Assembly: GCF_018531495.1 (NCBI RefSeq)
Contig: NZ_JAHDTI010000002.1
Span: 682,001-746,000, forward strand
Reading direction: 5' to 3'
DNA: 64,000 bases
Source of the DNA: Nonomuraea sediminis
GTDB lineage: Bacteria; Actinomycetota; Actinomycetes; Streptosporangiales; Streptosporangiaceae
Shown here: one piece after another, positions 25,180 to 32,136 of the stretch
Layout: each line of letters begins with the position of its first letter
Numbering within the stretch: the stretch's first letter is position 1
Notes under the pieces: model-generated
What the model saw: only the letters and a program-made list of their open reading frames with translations
What the model was told of the DNA's origin: nothing
Database searches by the model: none
Translations under genes and position numbers: made by a program

Positions 25180-27558
25180 ATGTCACACTCGAGCACAAGA
25201 GGTTCCCGCAGCCCTTCCCGCAGCCCCTCCCGCAGCCGGTCGACGTCCCCCAGGAGGAACTACCAGTCCGACGAGGACATGGGCGGCAACGTCTCCGACC
25301 AGGACGACGGCGAGGGCTTTTACGCCGGTGATGACGAGGACTTCGTCGAGGAGGAGAACACCACCACCATCACCACCGACCAGCGCCGGCAGCTTGCGGC
25401 GGAACTCGGCGATGACCTGGTCTTCGACCTGGGTGACTACACCGGGCAGGACGACGAGCAGGAGCCCGAGGAGAAGGAGCCTGAGGAGAAGCCCAAGGAG
25501 ACGCCCAAGAAGAAGAAGCGCAAGAAAGAGCTCAAGATCGAGACCGACACCGGCGACCGAGACGACCCGCAGGACGCCGAGTCGGAGCAGATCGCGAACG
25601 CGATCGCGCTGTCCCTGCTCGACCAGCAGGAGTTCGACGAGGTCGTCAGCAACTTCCCACCGGCCCAGCAGACCCCCCTCGACCGTACGGCCAGGAACTC
25701 CTACCGAGCCTGGCTCGCGAACAAACCCCTGAATCCCGGAGCCAGAACATCGGCGATCCTCAAGGTGGCCATGGAGGCCGAGCACCCCACCGACCCGGAG
25801 CTGTGGGCCATGATCGGCGAGAAGCTCCAGATCTACCCCGCGACCTGGGCGGAGATCCTCGGCCGCAGCTCGCTGCAGCACCTCGGCAACTTCAGCAACA
25901 CCACGGCCATCACCGTCGAGCAGTTCTGTGAGAAGAACAAGCTCGACATCGCCGAATACCACGCGGCCATGAACAGCAAGGGGTACACGGTCTTCGGCAC
26001 GGGCACCGAGGACGATCGGGAGATCGCCGGAAGCGACCACAACGCCAAGATCATCGAACTGACCCGATCCCTGCTGGGGAAACGCCTCGACGCGATGAAG
26101 AAGGTCCGCGATTCGAAGACCTCCGGTGTCGTACACGAGGGCTCCAGCAGGCAGCGCTCGCTGGACCGCCTGGCCTGGGTCATGAATGAGCTGAAGACGA
26201 CGCGCGAGTGCGTCGCCGTGGCCAAACTCGCCAGCGACGAGCTGCGCCTGTTCGCCAACGTGCCGGACAACCAGATGATGTCCCACTTCATCCAGCTGAT
26301 GCGGACCGCGATCGGCGATGTGGCGAACACCGAGGCTGAGATCAAGGCGATGTTCGACATCCTCAGCTCGAACAAGCCGCGCGGGAAGGCGGAATGGAGC
26401 CAGACGCAGCTGCGCCAGATGGAGCGGCGGCTGCGCAAGACGCTCGTCTTCCTCAACACGCTGAACACCGAGTGCACCAACCTGCGGGTGATCGCTCACA
26501 CCAAGCAATACACGGGACCGCCCAATAAGGATGACCGCAAGGTGCACGCGGAAACGCAGGGCGCCGCCGTCATCGTCAAACGCCGCATGAACCTGCGCAG
26601 CAAAACCGCATCGGCGCCAAAGCGCGAAGAGAAGCAGCCGCGTCCACAGCAAAGCGAGTTCCCCGAGGTCAAGCAGGCCGCGCAGACCGCCGACCAGCTC
26701 ATGGGGCAGGCGGAGTACAACGAGCTGGACAACCAACTGGAGCAGACCGAGATCGCCATCGGCATCTCCAAGCTGTGCTGCTTCTACTGCTGGCTGATGC
26801 TGGGCGCAATGGCCCAGAGCGAAGGTATCGCGATCAAGATCTCGGGAACCCACTTCAACACCTACAAGTGGCCCGTCCCCGACGATCTGACCTCCGAGAA
26901 GATCCTCACGGCGTTCCTCGGCCTCAACCGGGACAACCTGAATACCCAAGAGCAGATGCTGGCCAACGCCCTGAAGACCCCCAAGGGGCGGGCGGCCGTG
27001 ATCCAGGCCATCAAGAACTACGAGATGGACGGCGGCGACACCATAACCGAGTACCCCTCGAGCGAGGACGAGTCCGACATCGACTACAGGTACACGGTCA
27101 AGCCCTCCGAAGAGGAGGTCGAGAAGCGGAAGCGCAGGCGCAGCGTCAAACCCGAGACCGGGACGAAGAAGCTGCGCCAGGGCCTCACCGCCAAGGACTC
27201 GATGCCGGTCGTGACGCAAACCGTCACCAACCGCGACGACGAGCTGGTCCTCAAGTTCCCGCGCCAGCTCGTGCAGGACACGATCGCCGCGATGCAGCCG
27301 CCGCCGACCACTCCGGTCCGGCGGGTCAACGCCATCAAAATCGTCCCTCCCCTCAACACGGACGGCACGAGGCGCCCGACCACCACGCTCAACTTCGCGA
27401 CTCCGGTCGTCCTGCCCAGCCGCCCGGCTTCCGAGGGGCCCGTCCCGCTCACCCCACCCTCCAGCCCGACGCGGCGTCAACGCGATCCCGCCTCCACCGT
27501 GACCGTCGTGGAGGAGAAGAAGGACGTCGACATGACCGGAGACACCCAGGACCAGTAG
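25180..27558 (+). CDS. Putative Tc-toxin cargo: RS-rich, NLS-bearing deaminase-domain protein
   Basis: A 792-residue protein beginning 7 nt after the TcA stop. Residues 7-26 are almost entirely Arg/Ser/Pro. Residues 29-60 and 80-105 are acidic. PKKKKRKK (109-116) resembles a monopartite nuclear-localisation signal, and KRKRRR (649-654) plus KK (663-664) resembles a bipartite one. Residues about 140-450 are helical and unassigned. The core shows HAE at 456-458, SKLCCFYC at 530-537 (Cys534/Cys537), then SGTHFNTYKWPVP. This is the zinc-binding pattern of the cytidine-deaminase fold, closest by motif to OTT_1508-like deaminases known from fungi and Orientia. The Pro/Thr-rich tail ends in a charged segment. 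No signal peptide. Role inferred: modification of host nucleic acid or nucleotide after delivery by the TcA protein. The family assignment rests on motifs only. Confidence 0.75.
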   Translation: MSHSSTRGSRSPSRSPSRSRSTSPRRNYQSDEDMGGNVSDQDDGEGFYAGDDEDFVEEENTTTITTDQRRQLAAELGDDLVFDLGDYTGQDDEQEPEEKEPEEKPKETPKKKKRKKELKIETDTGDRDDPQDAESEQIANAIALSLLDQQEFDEVVSNFPPAQQTPLDRTARNSYRAWLANKPLNPGARTSAILKVAMEAEHPTDPELWAMIGEKLQIYPATWAEILGRSSLQHLGNFSNTTAITVEQFCEKNKLDIAEYHAAMNSKGYTVFGTGTEDDREIAGSDHNAKIIELTRSLLGKRLDAMKKVRDSKTSGVVHEGSSRQRSLDRLAWVMNELKTTRECVAVAKLASDELRLFANVPDNQMMSHFIQLMRTAIGDVANTEAEIKAMFDILSSNKPRGKAEWSQTQLRQMERRLRKTLVFLNTLNTECTNLRVIAHTKQYTGPPNKDDRKVHAETQGAAVIVKRRMNLRSKTASAPKREEKQPRPQQSEFPEVKQAAQTADQLMGQAEYNELDNQLEQTEIAIGISKLCCFYCWLMLGAMAQSEGIAIKISGTHFNTYKWPVPDDLTSEKILTAFLGLNRDNLNTQEQMLANALKTPKGRAAVIQAIKNYEMDGGDTITEYPSSEDESDIDYRYTVKPSEEEVEKRKRRRSVKPETGTKKLRQGLTAKDSMPVVTQTVTNRDDELVLKFPRQLVQDTIAAMQPPPTTPVRRVNAIKIVPPLNTDGTRRPTTTLNFATPVVLPSRPASEGPVPLTPPSSPTRRQRDPASTVTVVEEKKDVDMTGDTQDQ

Positions 27559-27562
27559 CCGC

Positions 27563-27591
27563 CATCGGGTGGTCCGCCGGGCCACCCGATG
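27563..27591. terminator. Bidirectional terminator after the Tc-toxin operon
   Basis: A perfect 10-bp stem CATCGGGTGG / CCACCCGATG with a 9-nt loop starts 5 nt after the effector stop codon. It lies between it and the convergent WGR-protein gene, serving either or both transcripts. Confidence 0.7.
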
Positions 27592-27606
27592 TCCTGCGCC
27601 ACGAGG

Positions 27607-29022
27607 TCAGAGCAGCCGCCTGATCTCGCCATATGCCCGGTAGAAGCCGCCGCGCCCGGCAGAGCGGACGCCGTCGACGACATAGCGGGCGCCCGCTTCC
27701 CGGACGGACTTGGGGAATTGCACGTTCCACGACTCGTAGCCTGGGCTGACGACGCGGACCCGCAGCCGCTCGCCGTCCCTGACGCACTCCACGACCACGC
27801 CGTCGTCGCTGGTCTCCAGCACTGTTTCCAGTACGGTGGACGGCTCGACCACCGCCAGCGACGCCGCCGCCTTGACGTCCACCGGCTGGGGCACGCTGCC
27901 CGACCGGGCCGCGGCGATGGCCGCCTCGCTGGCGTCGATGCAGGCCAGCGAGCCGTCAGTGGTGACGATGTAGAGCCGGTCGTCCAGGAACTGCATGGAG
28001 AACGCCGACCCGCACCCGGTGGCGAGCTTCCACAGCCGCTCGCCTGAGGCGTCGAAACAGTAGACCGAGGAGTGGCTGTCGCCCGCGAACACGTGGCGGC
28101 CGCCCGGCGAGGTGGCGCAGTAGTAGACGGGCCCGTCGCACTGGTAGACCGCCTCCACCCGGCCGTCGCCCTTGGCCAGGCGGTGAACGGTACGGCGGGC
28201 CGTACCCGCGTAGACCGAATGCTCCTCCTGCCAGCCGAACAGCACGTCCCCGGCCAGCTTGTTCTCCCAGACGAGCTTCCCGTCGGAGGTGTCGTAGCGG
28301 GCGACCCCGTTCGAGTGGCCGTGGTAGACGGCGTCCTCGTCGCACCTGACCATCCAGGCGGACTCGCCGCTGCCGGTGCGCGCCCACTGGAACTCGTCCT
28401 CGTAGTCGATCGTGGTGATCCGCCCTGCCCGGTCGGAGACGCCGAGCACGCCGTCGTGGATGTCCAGCCAGTAGATGTCCACGTCGGCGGCGATCTCGTA
28501 GGCCGACCTCGGCACCTTGCCGCTCAGGTCGTACACGCGGCCGTCGTCGCACCCGGCGTAGATCCAGAAGTCGTCGGCCACGATGCACTTGACGCCGTCG
28601 GGCAGCCGGAAGCGGCCGGTCACGGTGCCGGAGTGGGTGACGGTGTAGACGTCGCCGCGCTGGTTGCCGACCCAGCAGCGCTCGCCGTCCACGAAGATGC
28701 CGAACGCGGCCGCGCCGCTGTCGAAGCGCCACAGGACTGGCGCCTGCTGGGCGGTCGAGCGGGTGCTGGCGATGGCCCTGCGGGTGACCGCCCGGCGCTG
28801 GCGCACCCCGCGGACAGCGGGCTCGTAGCCCTTGCGGGTCTTCTCGCCGATCTTCTTGTCCGCGGCGGCCTGGGCCTTGGCCTCGCTGGGGAAGGTGGTG
28901 ACCTTCGCCTGGCCCGGCTCGCCGATGCGTCCGTAGGTGATCGTGACCTCTGTCCCCGCCACGGTCACCTCATAGAACTTGTGCGATCCGCCGCCGTCCT
29001 CAGACAGCTCGAGGTAGGTCAT
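27607..29022 (-). CDS. WGR-domain protein with C-terminal beta-propeller
   Basis: A 471-residue protein. Residues 1-66 form a WGR domain (FYEVTVAGTEVTITYGRIGE, then FPSEAKAQAAADKKIGEKTR), a nucleic-acid-binding module known from PARP enzymes and bacterial MolR-like proteins. A basic linker (RQRRAVTRRA) follows. Residues about 85-390 are repeated strands of the PQQ/WD40 kind (GERCWVGNQRGDVYTVTHSG, DGRVYDLSG, HVFAGDSHSSVYCFDASGER), likely one seven- or eight-bladed propeller. ATG 29022 is preceded by GGAGAAG. It is convergent with the Tc-toxin operon and shares its terminator. Function unknown. A sensor or scaffold role is possible, but nothing here ties it to the toxin. Confidence 0.8.
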   Translation of the reverse strand: MTYLELSEDGGGSHKFYEVTVAGTEVTITYGRIGEPGQAKVTTFPSEAKAQAAADKKIGEKTRKGYEPAVRGVRQRRAVTRRAIASTRSTAQQAPVLWRFDSGAAAFGIFVDGERCWVGNQRGDVYTVTHSGTVTGRFRLPDGVKCIVADDFWIYAGCDDGRVYDLSGKVPRSAYEIAADVDIYWLDIHDGVLGVSDRAGRITTIDYEDEFQWARTGSGESAWMVRCDEDAVYHGHSNGVARYDTSDGKLVWENKLAGDVLFGWQEEHSVYAGTARRTVHRLAKGDGRVEAVYQCDGPVYYCATSPGGRHVFAGDSHSSVYCFDASGERLWKLATGCGSAFSMQFLDDRLYIVTTDGSLACIDASEAAIAAARSGSVPQPVDVKAAASLAVVEPSTVLETVLETSDDGVVVECVRDGERLRVRVVSPGYESWNVQFPKSVREAGARYVVDGVRSAGRGGFYRAYGEIRRLL

Positions 29023-29149
29023 GTCCGCTTCTCCGTGTTTGCCGGGCTTGATCAATTGCACGGGAGACTAGATCACCACAACGACAGAAACAGCCCAACG
29101 TGCCCGGATCACGCGACTGGCAAGAAGATCAGCATCGAGATCCAGGCGA

Positions 29150-30040
29150 TCAGGTCAGCTCGAGGAACGCCCGGGTGAGCGCCGAGGGGCGGTCGCGGCG
29201 CCAGATCAGCGTCATGAGGCGGTGTGGCGCGGGTTGCCGCAGGGGGATCGTCGTCAGAGAGGATCCGGGCCCGTCCGCGACCGAACGGGGAAGCAGGGCC
29301 ACGCCGAAGCCGCGCTCGACGAGCTCGGCGAGCACGACCAGGTCATCGGTCTCGACGGAGATCTCCGGCGTGTAGCCCGCTTCGGCACAGGCCGCCTCGA
29401 GTACGGCACGCAGCCCGGTGCCGCGGGTGAGGGTGACGATCTTCTCGCCACGGAGGTCCGCCAGGGTCGTTTCGGCGGCCTGGGCGAGAGGATGGCCGGA
29501 CGGGACCGCGATCACGAGTGGCTCCGCGGCGATCTCCGAGCCGGCCAGCGTGGCCGGAAGCCGCTGCCCGGCAGGCCCGGCGGGAAGGCGGTGATCCAGG
29601 GCGCCGATCACGGCCGCGTCGAGCTCGCCCGCCACCACCTGCGCCGTCAGGTGCTCCGGATCGCCGGTGCGCAGCGTCAGCCGGATCTCGGGGTGGCGGC
29701 GCTGAAGCTCGCCGAGCTGGTCCAGCAGCGAGGGCGGCGGCGAGGGCACGGTTCCCACCGTGAGCCTGCCCGCGAGCACACCCCGCAGCGCGGCGACCGC
29801 GTCGCGCCCGGCGGCAGCCGCCTCCAGCACCGCCCTCGCGTGCGGCAGGAAGGCCTCGCCCGCCGGAGTGAGCCGGACGCGGCGCTCGGACCGGTCGAAC
29901 AGCCGCTCCCCCAGCTCGCGTTCGAGCTGCGCGATCTGCTGGCTGATGGCGGGCTGGGCGACGTGTACGCGGGCGGCGGCCCGGGTGAAGCTGCCTTCCT
30001 CCACCGCGGCCAGCAAATACTGCAGCTGACGCAACTCCAT
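29150..30040 (-). CDS. LysR-family transcriptional regulator
   Basis: A 296-residue LysR-type regulator. Residues 1-60 are the winged helix-turn-helix (MELRQLQYLLAAVEEGSFTR, then VAQPAISQQIAQLE). Residues 90-290 are the two-lobe periplasmic-binding-like effector domain (GRLTVGTVPSPPPSLLDQL, GHPLAQAAETTLADL). The Thr-rich pocket of the second lobe (VTLTRGTGLRAVLEAAC) suggests a small-molecule coinducer. It is divergent from a 71-residue membrane protein, with an inverted repeat overlapping its own start, the usual layout for autoregulation and control of the divergent gene. Confidence 0.92.
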   Translation of the reverse strand: MELRQLQYLLAAVEEGSFTRAAARVHVAQPAISQQIAQLERELGERLFDRSERRVRLTPAGEAFLPHARAVLEAAAAGRDAVAALRGVLAGRLTVGTVPSPPPSLLDQLGELQRRHPEIRLTLRTGDPEHLTAQVVAGELDAAVIGALDHRLPAGPAGQRLPATLAGSEIAAEPLVIAVPSGHPLAQAAETTLADLRGEKIVTLTRGTGLRAVLEAACAEAGYTPEISVETDDLVVLAELVERGFGVALLPRSVADGPGSSLTTIPLRQPAPHRLMTLIWRRDRPSALTRAFLELT

Positions 30041-30086
30041 AAGGCAAGCTTATCCAAGCCCATATGAAACATGTCTTGGACTTATG
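30038..30086. promoter_or_regulatory. Probable LysR operator
   Basis: Nested inverted repeats: CATAAG (30038-30043) pairs with CTTATG (30081-30086), and TCCAAG (30053-30058) pairs with CTTGGA (30075-30080). The region is unusually A/T-rich and overlaps the LysR start codon at 30040. It also lies upstream of the divergent small gene at 30113. Confidence 0.55.
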
Positions 30087-30112
30087 AGTGGGCTGGAGCT
30101 CAGAATTCAGAC

Positions 30113-30328
30113 ATGTCCCGTCACCGCCAGGCGCTGATGATCTGGATCGCGGTCCTGCCCACGCTCACCGTCCTGCAACTGGCCCTCGGCGGCCTCCTCG
30201 AGGCGGTCCCGCCGTACCTGAGGCCTCCGATCATCGCCACCCTCATGGTGCCGATGATGGTCTACGTACTGATGCCGCTGCTGCAGCGCATCGACGCACG
30301 ACTGACTAAGAGGGCAGGCAACCGGTGA
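30113..30328 (+). CDS. Small two-helix membrane protein
   Basis: A 71-residue protein with two hydrophobic helices (about residues 8-27 and 37-57), separated by a Pro-rich turn (VPPYLRPPII), and a basic C-terminus (RIDARLTKRAGNR). No family is recognised. ATG 30113 is preferred over an ATG at 30071, which would place the LysR operator region inside the gene. It is divergent from the LysR regulator, probably its target. Divergent pairs of LysR and a small membrane protein of this look occur in actinomycetes, but the function is unknown. Confidence 0.65.
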   Translation: MSRHRQALMIWIAVLPTLTVLQLALGGLLEAVPPYLRPPIIATLMVPMMVYVLMPLLQRIDARLTKRAGNR

Positions 30329-30455
30329 AGGCCGTCTCGAACGACGTGTTGGACGCGAGGTGGGCGAGGTAGCGCCCGTCGCTGTCGAACATCATCGTCC
30401 TGGAGGACTCTAGCGGCCGCGTCCGCCCTTGTCGGCTTTCGCAGGTGACGCAGGG

Positions 30456-31157
30456 TCAGGGCAGGCCAGATGCGGCGCGGTCGGCGTCGATCAGGCCGGT
30501 GAACAGGGCGACGGTGGCGGTGGCGATGTCCCGGAGCGTGGCGTCGGGGATCGCCGGCTCGCTTTCGAACGCGCGCTGGACGGTCCGCGCGAGCAGGTCC
30601 GCGTGCCGTTCGAGGTCGCCGGAAGGGGCTTCGGCCCGCAGAAAGCCCTCGAAGGTGGCCTGGTAGGCGTAGCCGATCTCGTCGACGGGCAGGTCGTCGC
30701 GGAGCAGTCCATGCTCGGCGAGCAGCCCGAGGTAGTCGCGCGCCACATTGGCGTGCCGCTCGTCGCGGTCGGCGTCGGGGGAACTGGTCAGCTTCCCGAG
30801 CAGGTGCGGGTCGTCCAGGAGGAACCCGTGCAGCAGCGGGCGGTTCGTGATGGCCAGGAAGTAGACGCGCGCGAAGTTGTGCAGCAGGCACACCCGGTGG
30901 TCCTGCCGCAGCGCCTGCCGTAGCTCGTCCATCGCGTAGAGCACCTCGCGCGCGAAGACCGCGGCGAAGAGCTGCTCGCGGGTCTTCCAGTGCAGGTAGA
31001 CGGTGCCCTTGCCGATGCCGATCCCGTCCGCCACGTCGTCCATGGTCACGCGCCGGTAGCCGTGGCGCAGCAGCAGGTCGGCGGCCGTGTCGAGGATCCG
31101 CGTGGCCCGTTCGGCCCGCTGCTGGGGATCCCGGACCCGTTCGGCGTTGGTGCTCAC
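30456..31157 (-). CDS. TetR-family transcriptional regulator
   Basis: A 233-residue repressor-type protein. The N-terminal helix-turn-helix covers residues 15-60 (ILDTAADLLLRHGYRRVTMD, then GKGTVYLHWKTREQLFAAVF), followed by a helical ligand/dimer domain. It is divergent from an NmrA-like NAD(P)-binding protein, and the shared 112-bp gap holds an imperfect palindrome over the promoter of the reductase gene. The usual interpretation is that it represses the reductase gene and itself until a ligand binds. Ligand unknown. Confidence 0.9.
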   Translation of the reverse strand: MSTNAERVRDPQQRAERATRILDTAADLLLRHGYRRVTMDDVADGIGIGKGTVYLHWKTREQLFAAVFAREVLYAMDELRQALRQDHRVCLLHNFARVYFLAITNRPLLHGFLLDDPHLLGKLTSSPDADRDERHANVARDYLGLLAEHGLLRDDLPVDEIGYAYQATFEGFLRAEAPSGDLERHADLLARTVQRAFESEPAIPDATLRDIATATVALFTGLIDADRAASGLP

Positions 31158-31206
31158 GCACGAACGTTATGACCAGTTGCGAGATTTCGTCAAACACAAC
31201 TTGCAG

Positions 31207-31236
31207 TTGACGAATTTTCAAAAATCGTCATATCGT
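31207..31236 (+). promoter_or_regulatory. Promoter of the NmrA-like gene with overlapping operator
   Basis: TTGACG (31207-31212) is a near-consensus -35, and TATCGT (31231-31236) is a possible -10 at 18-bp spacing. The 21-bp imperfect palindrome 31209-31229 (arms GACGAATTTT and AAAAATCGTC) sits between them, so a TetR dimer bound there would block RNA polymerase. The stretch is strikingly A/T-rich for this genome. Confidence 0.55.
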
Positions 31237-31269
31237 CGGCGCCAGAAGCCTCTGCGACAGGAGTGAGTC

Positions 31270-32136
31270 ATGTACAAGACCGTGCTCGTCACCGGCGCCA
31301 CCGGGAACCAGGGCGGCGCCACCGCCCGCCACCTGCTCGCCGACGGCTGGCAGGTCCGCGCCCTCGTCAGGGACGCCACCACGCCCGCGGCCACCGCGCT
31401 CGCCGCCGCCGGCGCCGGACTCGTCCGCGGCGACCTCGACGACCTCGCCTCCGTCGAGGCGGCCGCACGCGGCGCGTACGGCATCTACAGCGTCCAGTCC
31501 GCCAACGACAACGAGATCGCCCAGGGCAGGAACGTCGCGGACGCCGCCAAGGCCGCGGACGTGCAGCACCTGGTGTACTCATCGGTCGGCGGCGTCGAGA
31601 GCCAGAACCGGTTCTACGTGGAACAGGGCTGGGGCCCCATCGACAAGTGGCAGATCGAGGAGCACATCCGCGACCTGGGCGTGCCCGCGACGATCCTGCG
31701 CCCCGCCGGGTTCATGGAGGACTTCACCAGCCCGGCCAGGTTCTTCCAGAGCGGCTCGCTCAACGTGCCCTGGCACGACGACCTGATCATGCAGCTCATC
31801 GCCATCGAGGACACCGGGGCGTTCGCCGCGCTGGCCTTCGCCGAGCCGGACGTCCACCTGGGCAAGGCCATGGAGATCACCGGGGACCGGCTCACCGCGC
31901 CGCAGATCGCCGACGCGCTGGGCAGGGCGGCCGGTCGCCAGGTCCCGCACACCCAGGTTCCGCTCGAGCTCCTCTGGGAGCACAACCCCGAGGTGGCCAA
32001 GGTCTTCACCTGGGCGAACGAGACCTACTACGACACCGACCTCGCGCCCCTGCGGAAGGCCCACGCGGGCCTCCTGGACTTCGACGCCTGGCTCGCCCGG
32101 TCGGGCAAGGCGCGACTCCTTGCCCAACTGGGCTGA
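31270..32136 (+). CDS. NmrA/HSCARG-like NAD(P)-binding protein
   Basis: A 288-residue Rossmann-fold protein. The dinucleotide loop GATGNQGG (residues 9-16) and the early basic residue after beta-2 (ALVRD) indicate NAD(P) binding. NAAS-like catalytic residues of classical short-chain dehydrogenases are missing, as in NmrA-like redox sensors and HSCARG. Later blocks (YSSVGGVESQNRFYVEQGWG, PATILRPAGFMEDF) are typical of the group. It may be a redox-state sensor or an atypical quinone/aldehyde reductase. It is divergent from the TetR gene and meets the NB-ARC gene stop-to-stop with no gap. Confidence 0.85.
   Translation: MYKTVLVTGATGNQGGATARHLLADGWQVRALVRDATTPAATALAAAGAGLVRGDLDDLASVEAAARGAYGIYSVQSANDNEIAQGRNVADAAKAADVQHLVYSSVGGVESQNRFYVEQGWGPIDKWQIEEHIRDLGVPATILRPAGFMEDFTSPARFFQSGSLNVPWHDDLIMQLIAIEDTGAFAALAFAEPDVHLGKAMEITGDRLTAPQIADALGRAAGRQVPHTQVPLELLWEHNPEVAKVFTWANETYYDTDLAPLRKAHAGLLDFDAWLARSGKARLLAQLG

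Noticed and set aside
25198..25257. The Arg/Ser tract as a sequencing or frame artefact
   Set aside because: The frame runs on without interruption into the acidic, basic and deaminase segments, and the start codon is well placed after the TcA stop.
19814..25732. A ~1970-codon open frame on the plus strand in another phase within the TcA and cargo genes
   Set aside because: Arg/Pro/Gly-rich shadow of the real frame. The TcA frame carries all recognisable domains across the same bases.
25183..27585. An 800-codon antisense frame across the cargo gene
   Set aside because: Leu/Val/Gly-rich shadow. The plus-strand frame has the deaminase motifs, a proper start after the TcA stop and a terminator after its own stop.
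30306..30400. Minus-strand peptide frame MMFDSDGRYLAHLASNTSF ending at a TAG at 30308-30306
   Set aside because: It looks like a gene C-terminus, but it is short, overlaps the end of the small membrane-protein gene and has no upstream continuation.
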